Below, piece by piece: positions 13,084-23,960 of a stretch of 64,000 nt of DNA (its first letter is position 1; each line of letters opens with the position of its first letter). The notes below the pieces were generated by a model. The model was given only the letters and a program-made list of their open reading frames with translations, searched no databases and was not told the DNA's origin. The position numbers were made by a program, and so were the translations under genes. Source of the DNA: Melieria omissa (lineage: Eukaryota; Arthropoda; Insecta; Diptera; Ulidiidae); assembly GCA_963971225.1 (NCBI GenBank), contig OZ020267.1:150253927-150317926 (forward strand), given 5' to 3'.

Positions 13084-14165
13084 TACGAGAGTTGCCTTTT
13101 ATATTTTTTCAAAAAGGATGAAGATGCATTTTGTTATCATCAAAAATGGTTGTAGTGCTTTTCAAGGTATTCTCCTTGAAGTTTTATATATTTTTGGATG
13201 CGCTCAAATCAATTGTCGAAGCACTTTTTCCACTCCGATTGAGACACCTCCAAAACACGGTTTTTGAATGCTTCAGCAGCATCTTCTGGCGATGAAAATC
13301 GTTGATGATGCAATTTTTTTTTTATGTGCGGGAATAAAAAGAAGTCATTGGGTGCTAGGTCAGAGCTGTATGGCGGATGACCCATTAAATCGATGCTTTG
13401 GTCGATCAAACAGGCTGTTTTTTGAGCCGATTTGTGAAAACGCGCATTGTCCTGGTGAAGAATGATTCGGCGTCGGCGGTTGTTTTTCCGTAGTTTATTG
13501 AACACTTCTGTTTAACAAATTGTTGTCTACCACTCAGAATTGACCGTTCTGCGTTGCTCTAATGACACAGTAGCCACATGATCAGTTTTGCCGAAGAAAC
13601 AGGCGACCATTTTCTTCGATGTGCTGCGTGCCCGAACAACTTTTGTTGGATTTGGCTCATCTTGGAGGAGCCACACGGTCGATTGCTGTTTTTTTTCGGG
13701 TTCATACGCATATATCCATGATTCGTGACCTGTCACAATCTTATAAACGTCTTTCCAAGTACTGCGATCGAATTTTTCAAGCATTTCCTTGGACCAATCG
13801 GCACAAACCTTCTTTGAGCTATTGCCAAATTATGTGGGATCCAACGAGAAAAAATCCTTCTGACAGCTAAATGTTCATGGAATATCGAATACACGGCCGT
13901 GGAACTAATGCTAAAAGATGCCTCTATCTCACGGTATGTCACATGACGATCTTTCATTATCAGTTCATGCACAGCATCGATGGTTTCTGGCACAATGACC
14001 GATTTTGGACGACCTTAATGAAATTCATCCTGGAACAAGCAGTGACCACGCTTGAATTTGTTAAACCAGTTATAAATTGTCTTGAGGGTTGGTGCTTCAT
14101 CACCAAATGCCGAACGAAGGCGATCGAAGCACTATTGTTGAGATAATTCACTTCGGAAATTGTAA
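13084..14165 (-). mobile_element. mariner element, decayed
   Basis: A Tc1/mariner-type element read on the minus strand. The 3' end is marked by TA followed by CGAGAGTTGCC at 13084-13096, a probable terminal repeat. The other end fades into AT-rich DNA near 14165 and no matching inverted end was found, so the 5' end is probably lost. It interrupts the last unit of a tandem array: the motif TTAGAAAAGACTCACA at 13047 recurs at 15012. Confidence 0.82.
13125..14160 (-). pseudogene. mariner transposase pseudogene
   Basis: Fragments of one mariner transposase can be followed across frames. In order they are a helix-turn-helix region (FGDEAPTLKTIYNWFNKFKRG), then ELIMKDRHVTYREIEASFSI, RIFSRWIPHNLAIAQ, VYKIVTGHESWIYAYEPE, HQDNARFHKSAQK and GHPPYSSDLAPNDFFLF, and finally RVLEVSQSEWKKCFDN. 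The family normally has GDESW at the first catalytic aspartate; here it is GHESW, so Asp is replaced by His. Two in-frame stops occur near the N-terminus, at least one frameshift near 13790, and a TGG-to-TGA change near 13207. The second and third aspartates (HQDNA, APNDF) remain. It cannot encode active transposase. Confidence 0.93.
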
Positions 14166-16957
14166 AAAATTATAATTTAAATTATAATTGAATTAAATTA
14201 AATGACACTCATACGCCACGTTGCGCTGCGCAACCACAATACACATATCGCATTTACACAGTTTGAATTTATTTTTTTTGGATTGGTGTCTTAAGCAAAT
14301 TTGTTGGCCGTTGAAATATCTACAAACTTAAAGCGATATTCGGAACCATTTAGGACCTATTAGCATTTAAACGTTCGAAGACTTAAACGACGAACTCGAC
14401 TAAAATGAGCAAACTTCAAAGTCGGATTTCTCTTAAACTAGAGCCAATCCAGCCACACGGCTGGTGGATCTCAACTCAGTATACCTATGAAAAGTAGCTC
14501 TGTAGGTCCCCTTTTTTTGAATTTTTAACGGTAAATTTCACGCACAGTGTTATTGCTCGAAAATGTTCACGAGTTAAATCAATTTTTGACTGTGATGAAT
14601 TTTTCAAGTCTGTGTCAACAACACAAATAGCGCTTGAACATCGAAATGTCCTAAGCACGCTTATGATTTTTCAAAAACTTACTAGACCATTCCTATTGAA
14701 AAAATATAAAAGGCAGCCTACGTAAACCTCATTGGGTTCATAGTGCTACCAGAGGTAGTTCGACTTACTGAAGTGATTAAAAAATCAGCTTAAAAATTAC
14801 TAAAAAAAGACGCAGATATGAAACTCCAATTTACGCGACTTTTGGACATTTTTCCCTAGTGAGATGAGCTGAAAACTTTAATTCACACTCAGATATAAGT
14901 AGAACGTAAGCCTAAAAACGTTTGTGTATTGAACAATTGTCAGATATTTTGGAGTTATATACCAAATGATGTTTACCAAGTGACAAATATTTTACTGGTT
15001 ACATATTTCAGATTAGAAAAGACTCACATGACAAAAAGGCTATCATACATGGAACCCATTGCATCTTCCCAGACACATTTTAACTTGCTCAACTGATTGA
15101 ATAATCAGCTTAACAATGCCCAAAAAAGTACAAAAACCCCATAATGCTCTTAGCTGACTATGCACTTTTTCAATATTTTCACATGAAATGTCTTACAGTG
15201 CTTCGAGTGAAACCACAATACCATTAAATGCCACTCGAGTACTACGAAAGTTGCAACCGAGCAAAAACTACAAAAACCTACGCAGAAATTTACACTTGAA
15301 AAGCCAATGAAAATATTTTCCTTATACTAAAAGGTCACATGCCGTGCGTGCGCCTTAAGCCAATTCATGTCAATTCGAGCCAATTCAGCGAGCGCCAACA
15401 TAATCGGACCAACACATCGCAACCAATTTGCGACTCAACAGCATTTGCGGCCACAAGGCAAAGCACAGCAGCGCACAGAGGGAAATAAAAAACAAATTTC
15501 AAACCAGAAAAAAGTGGAGAGGGGAAAAAATGCAGTCAGCGTGTGCAGTGGTTCGATAGCCACAACCGCACTGGACAGGCGACTGCATGAATGAGCAGCG
15601 CAACGAGTGCGACCGTGAGTGAGGACGTTGAGACACACATGAGTGCGGGCGTGAATGTGTGAGGCAAAGTAAAGCGTTGAAAATTGCAAAAATAAAATAG
15701 CAACAAAATGCTATGAATTACAACGCATTGACCGACCTTAACGTTGCAGTGCACAAAGCAGCACGACGACCGCTGGCGTTTGCTGCCAGCGGCGGCAACG
15801 ACAGCGACAACGCTGGCACTGGTTCGCCCATAGAAATTCCGGCGACCTGCTTCTGCTTGACAGCATCCTTGGAGATATTTGTATATGTGTGTGTGTACAA
15901 GCACAAAACAACATTTAACAAATAGTTGCTATGGCCAGTGTTGTGTGTGCGTGTGTGTGTGTGGGTGTGAAAAAGGTAGCAGTCGTGAGGTCGAAATCGC
16001 TGCGGTATGCCGTACGCTTTGTTGTTGGCTGGGAGCATATTTTCCCATTGCAACGGAAATTCGCTTCCAGTTGAGAGCGTTTTAAGCGCACTACAGCGCG
16101 TTTGTGTGTGATGCCACACACACACAGCGACAAGTATGAACGCACAGTTGGTATGGCAGCTGCACAAAAAGGACATTCGCCAGTCGTGTAATGCAAACGT
16201 ATTCGCTGCACTATTTAACCACTCAGCGCTGCGCTTTTTGCTCGCTCTTCCGCCCTCACACCAATTCTCCTTCAGGGCCAACGCAGCACAGCGCAATGTG
16301 CTCAATTCCAGCTATGCATTCGATGCGGTTTTAGTAGCTGTGTCATTGTGCGCTGCTTGCGTTCTGCATTAGTGTGAGTAAATGCGTTTATCCGTGTGTG
16401 TGTGTGTGTGTGTGTAGGTGTCCGAGTGGGTTAGTTCGCTTTGGGTGCCACTTAGTTTTATGGTTTCATTTGCAGTTTAATATGAACGGCGTTTCATTTG
16501 TACCATTTGGCCGCTTTGCGCTGCAAAAAAAAAATGCAGAAAGCAGATAGCGCGGCGTGGTTGGTGGCCGGTTGGTTGTAGTTTTATTTAGCTGGTGGAT
16601 ATTTATTCATTGTGATGTAGCATAGAGAAAATGCATTAAACAAGCAAAGAGTGCTGCAGAAATACTTAAGTACGCTTCAGAGAAATGCTGGCAGCAGATA
16701 ATTGTGCCGAGCGTGATCGGACAGAAGGAAATTGGTTTTGTGGCACTTATAACTTTTCAATCAGTTGTTGATGATTTCAATTAACAACTTGGATTACGCT
16801 TCCATTACAATGAAGTTGAAATATTGACAGAGAATTCTTGTTGAGTGGAATAAAAGGAAGAATTAAAAAAATTTTTTGAAATGAAATTGAATGAAAAGTT
16901 GAAGGTTGTTATGAGAATAGTTGCACTTTGCCACTCAAGTTCCCTTGCACTCAGAGA
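14166..16957. other. non-coding, no gene recognised
   Basis: Apart from the diverged array unit at 14920-15045, I see GT runs at 15944-15963 and (TG)n at 16397-16416. The open frame on the minus strand at 15718-16305 lacks motifs and overlaps GT/CA runs. Confidence 0.55.
14920..15045. repeat. diverged third unit of the hairpin array, no hairpin
   Basis: The motifs TTTGTGTATTGAACAATTGT, CAGATATTTT and TTAGAAAAGACTCACA repeat the spacer found after hairpin 4. The stem-loop itself is absent from the preceding sequence. Confidence 0.6.
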
Positions 16958-17423
16958 CAGTGTGACCAGATACCTGAAATTATTTTCACCAAAATCTTAA
17001 AAGAAGCTGAAATTTCCTCCCAACAATTTAAAAAATCTAAATAATTAATACTAATTTAATAAAATAAAATTTAACAAATTTCTACATTTAAAAAACCGAA
17101 AAAATTAATAATAATTTAATAAAATTATATTTAAAAAATTTAAACATTTAAACATTTAAAAATTCGAAAAAATTAATAAACATTTAATAATAAAGTAAAT
17201 GTTGTCATTGTAAACTACGAAATTAAACTTCTCATAAAAAAATAAAAATATATTTAGTTTTTTCTTGCCTTTTTATTCATTAAGTTTCAGCTAAAAAACA
17301 ACTTAACACAGACAAAACATATAAAAAACTAAATCGGTATAAAATTTCTGAATTGTTGATGAGTTTTGAAGAACTTTGATTTTTTGTTTTTTATTAATAA
17401 TTTATTAATTTTCTTAATCTTCG

Positions 17424-17620
17424 CTTTTATTTTATTTTCGTTTTTTTATTTTATTTTACTTTATTTTGTTTTATTTTATTTTAATTTATTTTATTTTATT
17501 TTATTTTGCTTTATTTTATTTTATTTTATTTTATTTTAATTTATTTTATTTTTTTATTTTATTTTATTTTATTTTATTTTATTTTATTTTATTTTATTTT
17601 TATTTTATTTTATTTTATTT
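17424..17620. repeat. (ATTTT)n tract, 3' side of the LINE
   Basis: This is an almost perfect pentanucleotide array of ATTTT, with a few ATTTTT or TTTGC variants at its left edge. It directly abuts the 3' end of the R4/Dong element. It is either the original target tract or was generated by slippage of the element's 3' tail. Confidence 0.95.
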
Positions 17621-20166
17621 CCCACGGCCTCTCTCCCCCCCACATACCGCGCGAGGTGGGGTCCATTAAAACTGAATATGGCGGCAGTAAGCGAACCGCA
17701 AGCCACTTCAGCACTATTGTATTTGTTAGTAGTTTATCACAGATATGGATATTATTTAATCTTTAATCTATTTGATGTTATTTAGTTATATATTTATTTA
17801 CAATTATTTACATAGTTTCTTATTGTTGCATAAAATTTTTTGTGATCTGTACTGTTTTAGAAATTATTGCTTTTTGGATCATTGCGTGTAGGGTTGGATC
17901 AAGGTCTAGACTTTTTAGATATTTACTAAAGTTTGTTGTGGTTATACCGGTAGCTGAAATAACTAAGGGAACCACTGTCACTGATTTTTGTTTCCAGAGC
18001 TCTTTTAGTTCTATTGCAAGTGGTATATATTTGTGGATTTTGTTTTGTTCTTTTGTTGTTATGTTTGTGTCTGTTGGTATGGCTATGTCTATGAGGTAGG
18101 TATTTTTTGTTATTTTGTTTATAAATGTTATATCGGGTCGATTGGCATTAACGGTTCTGCATGTTGGTAGTGTATAGTCCCAGTATAGTTTGTATTGATC
18201 GTTTTCTATTATTTTTTGTGGGTTATATTTGTAGAAATTAATGGTTGCTGGTATTAATTTATATTGTAGGGCCAGCTCCTGGTGCACGATTTTAGCGGCA
18301 ATATTGTGTCTTTCCGTGTATTCTGTTGCCGCCAGCAGTGAACAGCTACTTGTTATGTGTTCTATTGTTTCTTTGGCTTGAAAGCAGCGTCTACAAACAT
18401 CCGTGTCAATATTTTCCCTCATGATATATTTTTTATAGTTTCTAGTTGCAATAACATTGTCCTGTATTGCTAAGGCATATCCTTCTATTTGTGGTGTAAG
18501 TAGTCCTTTCTTCAGCCAGCTATACGTTTTTGTCTTGTCGATTATGTTTTGCTTGACGATAGTCGGATGTTTTCCATGTAGTGGTTTCTTTAGCCATCTT
18601 TCTAGTTTGTCCTCCACTTCCTGCGTCGCTACATCTTGTTGATGTAGATTGAGTGGAGTGTATTGTTTGTCTGCTTTGGTGATTGCTTTGTGTAGTGCTG
18701 TGTCCTTGCTGTAGAAATATGATCGTAGTCTTATTATTTGTTTTTTATGTAGTTGTGTTATATCTATCAGACCACGTCCGCCTTCTTTCCTACTTAGAGT
18801 AATTCTTTCAGTGCATGAGTTTGGGTGTAGGCAACCGTACCGCGTCAAAATCGTTCTACTTGTTCTGTCTAGATCTTCCAGGTCTGTATTAGACCACTTA
18901 ATGACACCAAAGGAGTACGTTAATAGTGGGATTGCAAAAGTGTTAATCGCCTTAAATAGGTTTCTTGCGTAAAGTTTGGATTTAAGTATTAACTGAAGTC
19001 GTTCTTTATATTTCTTGGTCAATTGTTGTTTGAGTTGGACGTGATTGATACTGGTGTTCTGTTCAAAGCCGAGGTATTTGTACGTTTCTTCATGTGTCAT
19101 GTTGTCCAGTATTTCGTTGTTGAGTGTCACTGTTGTTTCTTCAGACAGAAACTTCCCTTTTGCAATGTGCAGCATTTTGCATTTCTCTATGCCAAATTCC
19201 ATACATGTATCGGTGGTGAAACTTTCCGTTATTTGTAGAAGTTTGGTTATGTGTTTCATCTTTGACGCGAATATTTTTATATCGTCCATGTATAGTAAAT
19301 GATTTATTGTATGCTGAGTTATTTGTTCGTGTTTTATATGGAAACCTATCTCTGTGTCATTAAGTATGTTCGAGAGTGGGTTTAGGCACATGCAGAACCA
19401 TAAGGCGCTAAGGGAATCTCCTTGAAATATTCCCCTGTTTATCTTGATTATGTCTGTGCTGATATTTGTCGTCTTTGTTCTCAAAATTATTTTAGTTGTC
19501 CATCTTTGTGTCATTGTGGTCAGGAATTTTTGAATTGTTTTGTCAATCTTATAAATGTCCAAAATTTTCGTCAGCCAGCTGTGTGGTATTGAGTCAAACG
19601 CCTTTTTGTAGTCTATATAGCACGTCACTAGGTTTCTCTGTTGTTTCTCTGCTTGTTTCATTATAATGCTGTCTATAAGAAGTTGTTCTTTGCAGCCTTG
19701 GCTCATTTTCCTGCATCCCTTCTGCTCTTCTGTCATAATATTGTATTTTGTTAAGTGACTGTCAATTTTGTTAGTAATAGTTGAAGTAATGATCTTGTAC
19801 AGTGTTGGCAAGCAGGTGATTGGTCTGTAGTTTGCAGGGTTCTGAGTTTCATTATTCTTTGCCTTTATATATGTTCTGCCTTCCGTTAAAAACGAAGGTG
19901 TTTTTTCTGGCGAGACCAGTATTTCATTAATGAGCTCGGTAAGAAGAGCATGTGTTGAGTTTAGTTTTTTATACCAAAAATTATGTATATGGTCAGGGCC
20001 TGGCGCTTTCCAGTTGTGCGTCCTTCTTATAGTATCCCTGAGCTCTTCTAAGGTGATTATATGGTCATTTTGTATTGGCATGTCAGCATATCTTTTTTCT
20101 TCTTCTTTTATCCAGAAGGCAGTGTTGTTGTGTTGTTTTGGTTTTGTCCATATACCTTCCCAGAAA
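17621..20166 (-). mobile_element. R4/Dong-type non-LTR retrotransposon, 5'-truncated, inside (ATTTT)n
   Basis: Read on the minus strand, the element starts inside its coding region at about 20166 (in-frame residues FWEGIW), continues through a long open frame to a stop at 17820, and has a 3' UTR of about 200 bases ending GGCCGTGGG. It is bordered on both sides by pure or nearly pure ATTTT repeats, with no separate poly-A tail. The 5' truncation is typical of target-primed reverse transcription. The flanking pentanucleotide repeat suggests sequence-specific integration, as known for Dong in TAA repeats and R4 in rDNA. The open frame has no stop over more than 750 codons, so the copy is young. 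Confidence 0.9.
17820..20081 (-). CDS. R4/Dong-clade reverse transcriptase with restriction-like endonuclease
   Basis: The 753-codon frame is counted from the first Met, but the coding sequence extends upstream to about 20164, so the true start has been lost. The region around residue 25 (WKAPGPDHIHNFWYKKL) is the N-terminal RT signature of the R2/R4/Dong group. Later RT motifs are YIDYKKAFDSIPHSWL (155-170), FQGDSLSALWF (219-229) and the catalytic YMDD (264-267). A thumb-like region follows. A CX2CX8HX4C zinc knuckle lies at 563-580, then a PD-(D/E)xK endonuclease with RPD (648-650) and D665 in LIDIAIP. There is no apurinic endonuclease and no RNase H, which fits clades with a single restriction-like endonuclease. 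All core residues appear intact. Because the 5' end is missing, the copy is probably not autonomous. Confidence 0.92.
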   Translation of the reverse strand: MPIQNDHIITLEELRDTIRRTHNWKAPGPDHIHNFWYKKLNSTHALLTELINEILVSPEKTPSFLTEGRTYIKAKNNETQNPANYRPITCLPTLYKIITSTITNKIDSHLTKYNIMTEEQKGCRKMSQGCKEQLLIDSIIMKQAEKQQRNLVTCYIDYKKAFDSIPHSWLTKILDIYKIDKTIQKFLTTMTQRWTTKIILRTKTTNISTDIIKINRGIFQGDSLSALWFCMCLNPLSNILNDTEIGFHIKHEQITQHTINHLLYMDDIKIFASKMKHITKLLQITESFTTDTCMEFGIEKCKMLHIAKGKFLSEETTVTLNNEILDNMTHEETYKYLGFEQNTSINHVQLKQQLTKKYKERLQLILKSKLYARNLFKAINTFAIPLLTYSFGVIKWSNTDLEDLDRTSRTILTRYGCLHPNSCTERITLSRKEGGRGLIDITQLHKKQIIRLRSYFYSKDTALHKAITKADKQYTPLNLHQQDVATQEVEDKLERWLKKPLHGKHPTIVKQNIIDKTKTYSWLKKGLLTPQIEGYALAIQDNVIATRNYKKYIMRENIDTDVCRRCFQAKETIEHITSSCSLLAATEYTERHNIAAKIVHQELALQYKLIPATINFYKYNPQKIIENDQYKLYWDYTLPTCRTVNANRPDITFINKITKNTYLIDIAIPTDTNITTKEQNKIHKYIPLAIELKELWKQKSVTVVPLVISATGITTTNFSKYLKSLDLDPTLHAMIQKAIISKTVQITKNFMQQ

Positions 20167-20399
20167 TTATTTTATTTTATTTTATTTTATTTTATTTTAT
20201 TTGATTTTATTTTATTTTATTTTATTTTATTTTATTTTATTTTATTTTATTTTATTTTATTTTATTTTATTTTATTTTATTTTATTTTTATTTTATTTTA
20301 TTTTATTTTATTTTATTTTATTTTATTTTATTTTTATTTTATTTTATTTTATTTTATTTTATTTTATTTTATTTTATTTTATTTTATTTTATTTTATTG
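20167..20399. repeat. (ATTTT)n tract, 5' side of the LINE
   Basis: About 45 copies of ATTTT with one GATTTT and two ATTTTT interruptions abut the truncated 5' end of the R4/Dong element. Together with the tract on the other side this shows insertion within a pentanucleotide microsatellite. Open frames across it (FILFYF repeats) are artefacts of the repeat. Confidence 0.95.
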
Positions 20400-20613
20400 A
20401 ATTACATTATTCATAACTTTATAAATTAATCTGTTTCACTTGTAACTAATATATAAAAACGAATTTTTTCCAATTTTAAAAGCTTCAGTGTACCTAATGA
20501 TGTGAAATGCACCACTGTCAACAATTTCTAAACAATTCTTTCTCCTAAAAAGTCTAAAAAAAATCCAAAAATCTCCTAAATCTAGTAGGAAATCACCTGA
20601 TCTGGCAACACTG

Positions 20614-22109
20614 CCCAGAGATCGACAAGCACTAATAAATGAGTCTTTACTAAATGAATTCCTCCCCCTAAATGAATTCCTGCCCTCTCAGCTCTCAGCA
20701 CTGCGTACGTTTACTATCGACTCTGACAAATCGACTACGAACTGTCACTAACAGTTGTCCCAACAAAAGTTAACCTATAACTTTTGCTCGCTCACTCGAC
20801 CAGTGGCCACAAGCTTTTCGCATAAAAGTTCAAACTTTTATTGCGGCCAAAGTTGTGTTCTCGCTGCACATGAAGTATTCAGGGGCAGCGTTTTTTCACT
20901 GCTTTACGCCAATAACAATTTTACTTGGTTAGTTTTTCAGTCATGCGTCGTTGGACTAAGTCAAACTGTAAAACGCAGTGCGCAGGAAAAATCAAAATTA
21001 ATTGAAATTTATAAAGTTTCTCAATCGAATAGCAGAATTGGCAAGCAACAAAAATGCGCTGCTTCAAATTTACAAAAAAAATATAATCAACTTGTTTTGT
21101 ATGTTTACAGAAACAGAAGTTTGCAGATTTGTTTGAATGTTGGCATTGAAACAATGACTTAATTTAGTTCTATTTTTTTTTCTCTACTAGTTTAATCATA
21201 GAACAAAAGAAACGTCATAAAATCTCTGCAAAACTTTACTGCAATCATTTATGACACTTTTTCTTTGCTTTTAACTGCTTTTTACTGCTTTTAACAAACT
21301 AAATCAAATTTTATGACTATTCCCTTGTCAAATGTTGCTGTCAACTGTCATCAACTGACAATAAAACCAGCCATAAAACGTGCCGTTTTATGTTTCTCTC
21401 ACAAAACGAGGCCAACATGTTGAAAATTCTTTATTAAAAAAAATAATAATAAAAATGTAACAACAAAAAGTCACCAACAACGGGAAGTCCTTTTGTAGTT
21501 AATTACCAATTTGAGTTCGTTTCATAGTTGCAGTTTGTTTGTGAGTTTTGCTGAGTTAGTCAGTGAGTTTTGTGAGTAAAATTTTCACTGTGCCATATAC
21601 AGATGTATGAATTTATTGCCATTGTAGTTGTTGTATTATTAGTTTAAATTTAATTTATTGTTATGGTTGCATTTGTATGCGCATTCAGCGAGTTTGTAAG
21701 CGGAAACGGATATCGCTACTATCTCAATTATCAGGCAAATAAATTTCATGGCAACACGGCTTAGTTAGGTGAATTCAATTTAATGATTTTCAGTTAATAT
21801 ATTCGAAATAAATTGAAAAATAACATTGGAATTTGTAAAATGAGAATATTTTTGATTAAAACATGCATTATTATGAATTGTTTTATTTCAAAAATATTTG
21901 ATGCTGTCATTGGGATGCAAGTTTTCTCTTAATGGAAAGTCAACAATTTTAAATGTATTCAACTTATTCATAAAATTGTTAGATGTGGGTCATTCCTAAG
22001 ATTCTTATTCAATGCTGAATATTCGGTGCCTAACATCTTCGATCACATCTGCACGCCCACTAAGTTTGATCACAGATTAACGATCCTTATTCCTAGTAGG
22101 GAAGATTGA
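20614..22109. other. non-coding, no gene recognised
   Basis: Moderately AT-rich DNA with repeated TTTTACTGCTTTTAAC-like phrases (21265-21300). The frame 20755-21162 has no recognisable domain. Confidence 0.55.
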
Positions 22110-22930
22110 ACCGGAAGTGAATTATCCAGCGACAATTCCACACCAACATCTATACTGATGGCTCCAAATTTGCAAACAAGGTTGTCTTTGGCATTTTCTG
22201 CAGCCAACTGGGCCCTCGTCTTTTCTTAAGTCTGCCTGTCTTCTAGGCAGAAGTAATGGCCATGTACCATGGCTTCTTTCTGGTTTAATCGCAAGAACGC
22301 GTATAGGACGGATTTTCACATATACTCGGACAGTCGCGCGCTACCAAGTCAGTCGCAGAGGTCACCATCTCATCCAGGCTGGTGTTGGATTGTCGAAATT
22401 TGTTAAACACCCCAACTAGATGCTCCAACGTTTCATTATTCTGGGTGCCAGGACACAGGTACTGTAGGCAACTACGAGGCGGACGAACTGGACAGCTCCT
22501 TTCTCACAGTAGGGGCTCCACTTGCTTGGATCAAATTGGTGCGCAAACAATTTTATCAAAAACAAGAAAATTAATTTTGGTCTGAGGAACAGACCTGCAA
22601 TATCTCTCGACTAACTTGGCCAGCCTATAATTTCAAATGGACCAACCAGCTGCTTAACCTCAGTCATCACTCTATAATCACAACGGTCTCGGGGCTGACC
22701 GTGACAGACTTTGGGGAAAGCATGCGAAAAGACTGAGACTAGAACCCAATAACTTCTGTCGAGGGTACAGTTCCGAGGAAAAACAGGACACTTTGTTGTA
22801 TCAATGTCTTTCATAAGCCAGAAGAAGACATAAGCTTCTCGGCTCAGCTGTCTTCATTAGTTTAATCGAAATATTGCTTCTGAATATCTCTCTCTCTCTT
22901 GGTTCTCAGCGCTGTAAGGGGAAGTCGCGC
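22110..22930 (+). pseudogene. RNase H-containing LINE relic (I/LOA-like)
   Basis: Broken frames carry RNase H motifs: IYTDGSK at about 22151, AEVMAMYHG near 22245, SLFWVPGH near 22440 and, after a frameshift, GTVGNYEADELD. Downstream are TWPAYNFKWTNQLLNLSHHS and NNFCRGYSSEEKQDTLLYQC, which resemble the C-terminal zinc-finger region of RNase H-bearing LINEs of insects. Several stops and frameshifts make it a dead fragment. The reverse transcriptase part is absent, so it is 5'-truncated. Confidence 0.8.
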
Positions 22931-22967
22931 CATCCACTGTGGTACCACAATGAGCCACAATTTGTTC

Positions 22968-23490
22968 TTAACCCCTTCGACCCCGAATTTTAACGTGTCT
23001 CGATATTACTTTTTGGTATCTAAATCATGAAAAATTTGCCTAAGAAATATGCACACGACATTTGAAGTCACCAAGCCTCTTTTTTAGAGTTTTACCGCTA
23101 GTTTGCTTTTGAACAATTTTAGCTTAAAACGGGTTAAATACATTTTGTATCAATATTTTTTAATTACAGAAAAATGATTTAATATCCATGAAAAAATACA
23201 AAATTATAATTTTTTGATTTTATTCAACCATTGTTAAAGAAACAGTTTTCTGATCAAACGCGCCCATTTCGTAGACTTCAATTAGAAAACAAACTTTTCC
23301 TGATTTGCAGCGAAATTATTGAAAATTACTTTGGCGAAAACAGTAAAATGTTTGTAATTTGCTTTGAATTCACTTTTAAAAATATTCATTTGTTGGTGTC
23401 TACTTAAATGAAACCCATATCGTAGCTTTTGCTTTTCGATGACAAATAGGTGAAGTTGCTCACAGACAACTTTGGGGTCGAAAGGGTTGA
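22968..23490 (+). mobile_element. TTAA-flanked MITE (family F), copy 2
   Basis: The ends are TTAACCCCTTCGACCCCGAA at the left and, as reverse complement, TCAACCCTTTCGACCCCAAA at the right, so one TTAA has mutated to TTGA. The 523-bp body aligns with the copies at 8402-9058 (reversed) and 58939. It provides the intact empty site AGCTTAAAACGGGTTAAAT for the nested insertion seen in copy 3. Confidence 0.8.
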
Positions 23491-23701
23491 AGGAGCTTTT
23501 CATGTAAAAGGCTGCCACTCCACTCATATCTTAGAAGAAAGAAGTCTCACCTGAGTCGCTTTTTCTTCAACAATCTAGAGAATCTAGTCAGTAGGACAAT
23601 TTACTGTCTACTTGGCTTCGAAAGGAACTCAAACTGGTTCAATGAGTGAGTGGAGTTAAGTTCGATTGATTGTGGTGTCACAATGGAACTTAACCACTCA
23701 A

Positions 23702-23960
23702 ACCACGAGGCTTATGAGGCAAATGCCTAGGGCGGCGTATTGGGAGGGGCGGCGAATCGATAAATTTTGTAAAAGAAAGAAAAATATTGTCTTTAAGTTC
23801 ATGTAAACACTGCCACATGTTATTATAATTTTGAATATCGATGGATTTGTTTGAAGAAAATTGAATTTGAAAACATCACATGTGGTTGGTCACTTAAATA
23901 AACTCTAACAATTTGCCTTGGGCGGCATGTAATCATAATCCGCCAGTGACCTACATGGCC
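23702..23960. mobile_element. possible hAT-like MITE
   Basis: A left edge with GAGGCAAATGCCTAGGGCGG and a right edge with, reversed, CACTGGCGGATTATGATTAC..GCCGCCC resemble the GGCGG-rich ends of insect hAT derivatives. The two ends are only loosely complementary and no target duplication was identified. Confidence 0.35.

Larger units (their letters stand above)
16958..20613. mobile_element. hAT-like element (CAGTG..CCAGAT ends) hosting the ATTTT tract and the LINE
   Basis: The left end CAGTGTGACCAGATACCTGA and the right end (reverse complement CAGTGTTGCCAGATCAGG) are related inverted ends. They are flanked by 8-bp near-duplicates, ctcagaga at 16950-16957 and cccagaga at 20614-20621. Subterminal sequence at the right end (TAGATTTAGGAGATT, AGGAGAAAGAATTGTT) matches the left end of the 6231-7093 element, so the two belong to one family. 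The inside is AT-rich (17030-17440), followed by the ATTTT tract and the nested LINE. No hAT transposase is visible. Confidence 0.7.

Noticed and set aside
15718..16305. 195-codon minus-strand frame
   Set aside because: It spans CA/GT microsatellites, has no domain and overlaps other long frames.
19930..20416. Plus-strand frames rich in FILFYF
   Set aside because: They are translations of the ATTTT microsatellite.
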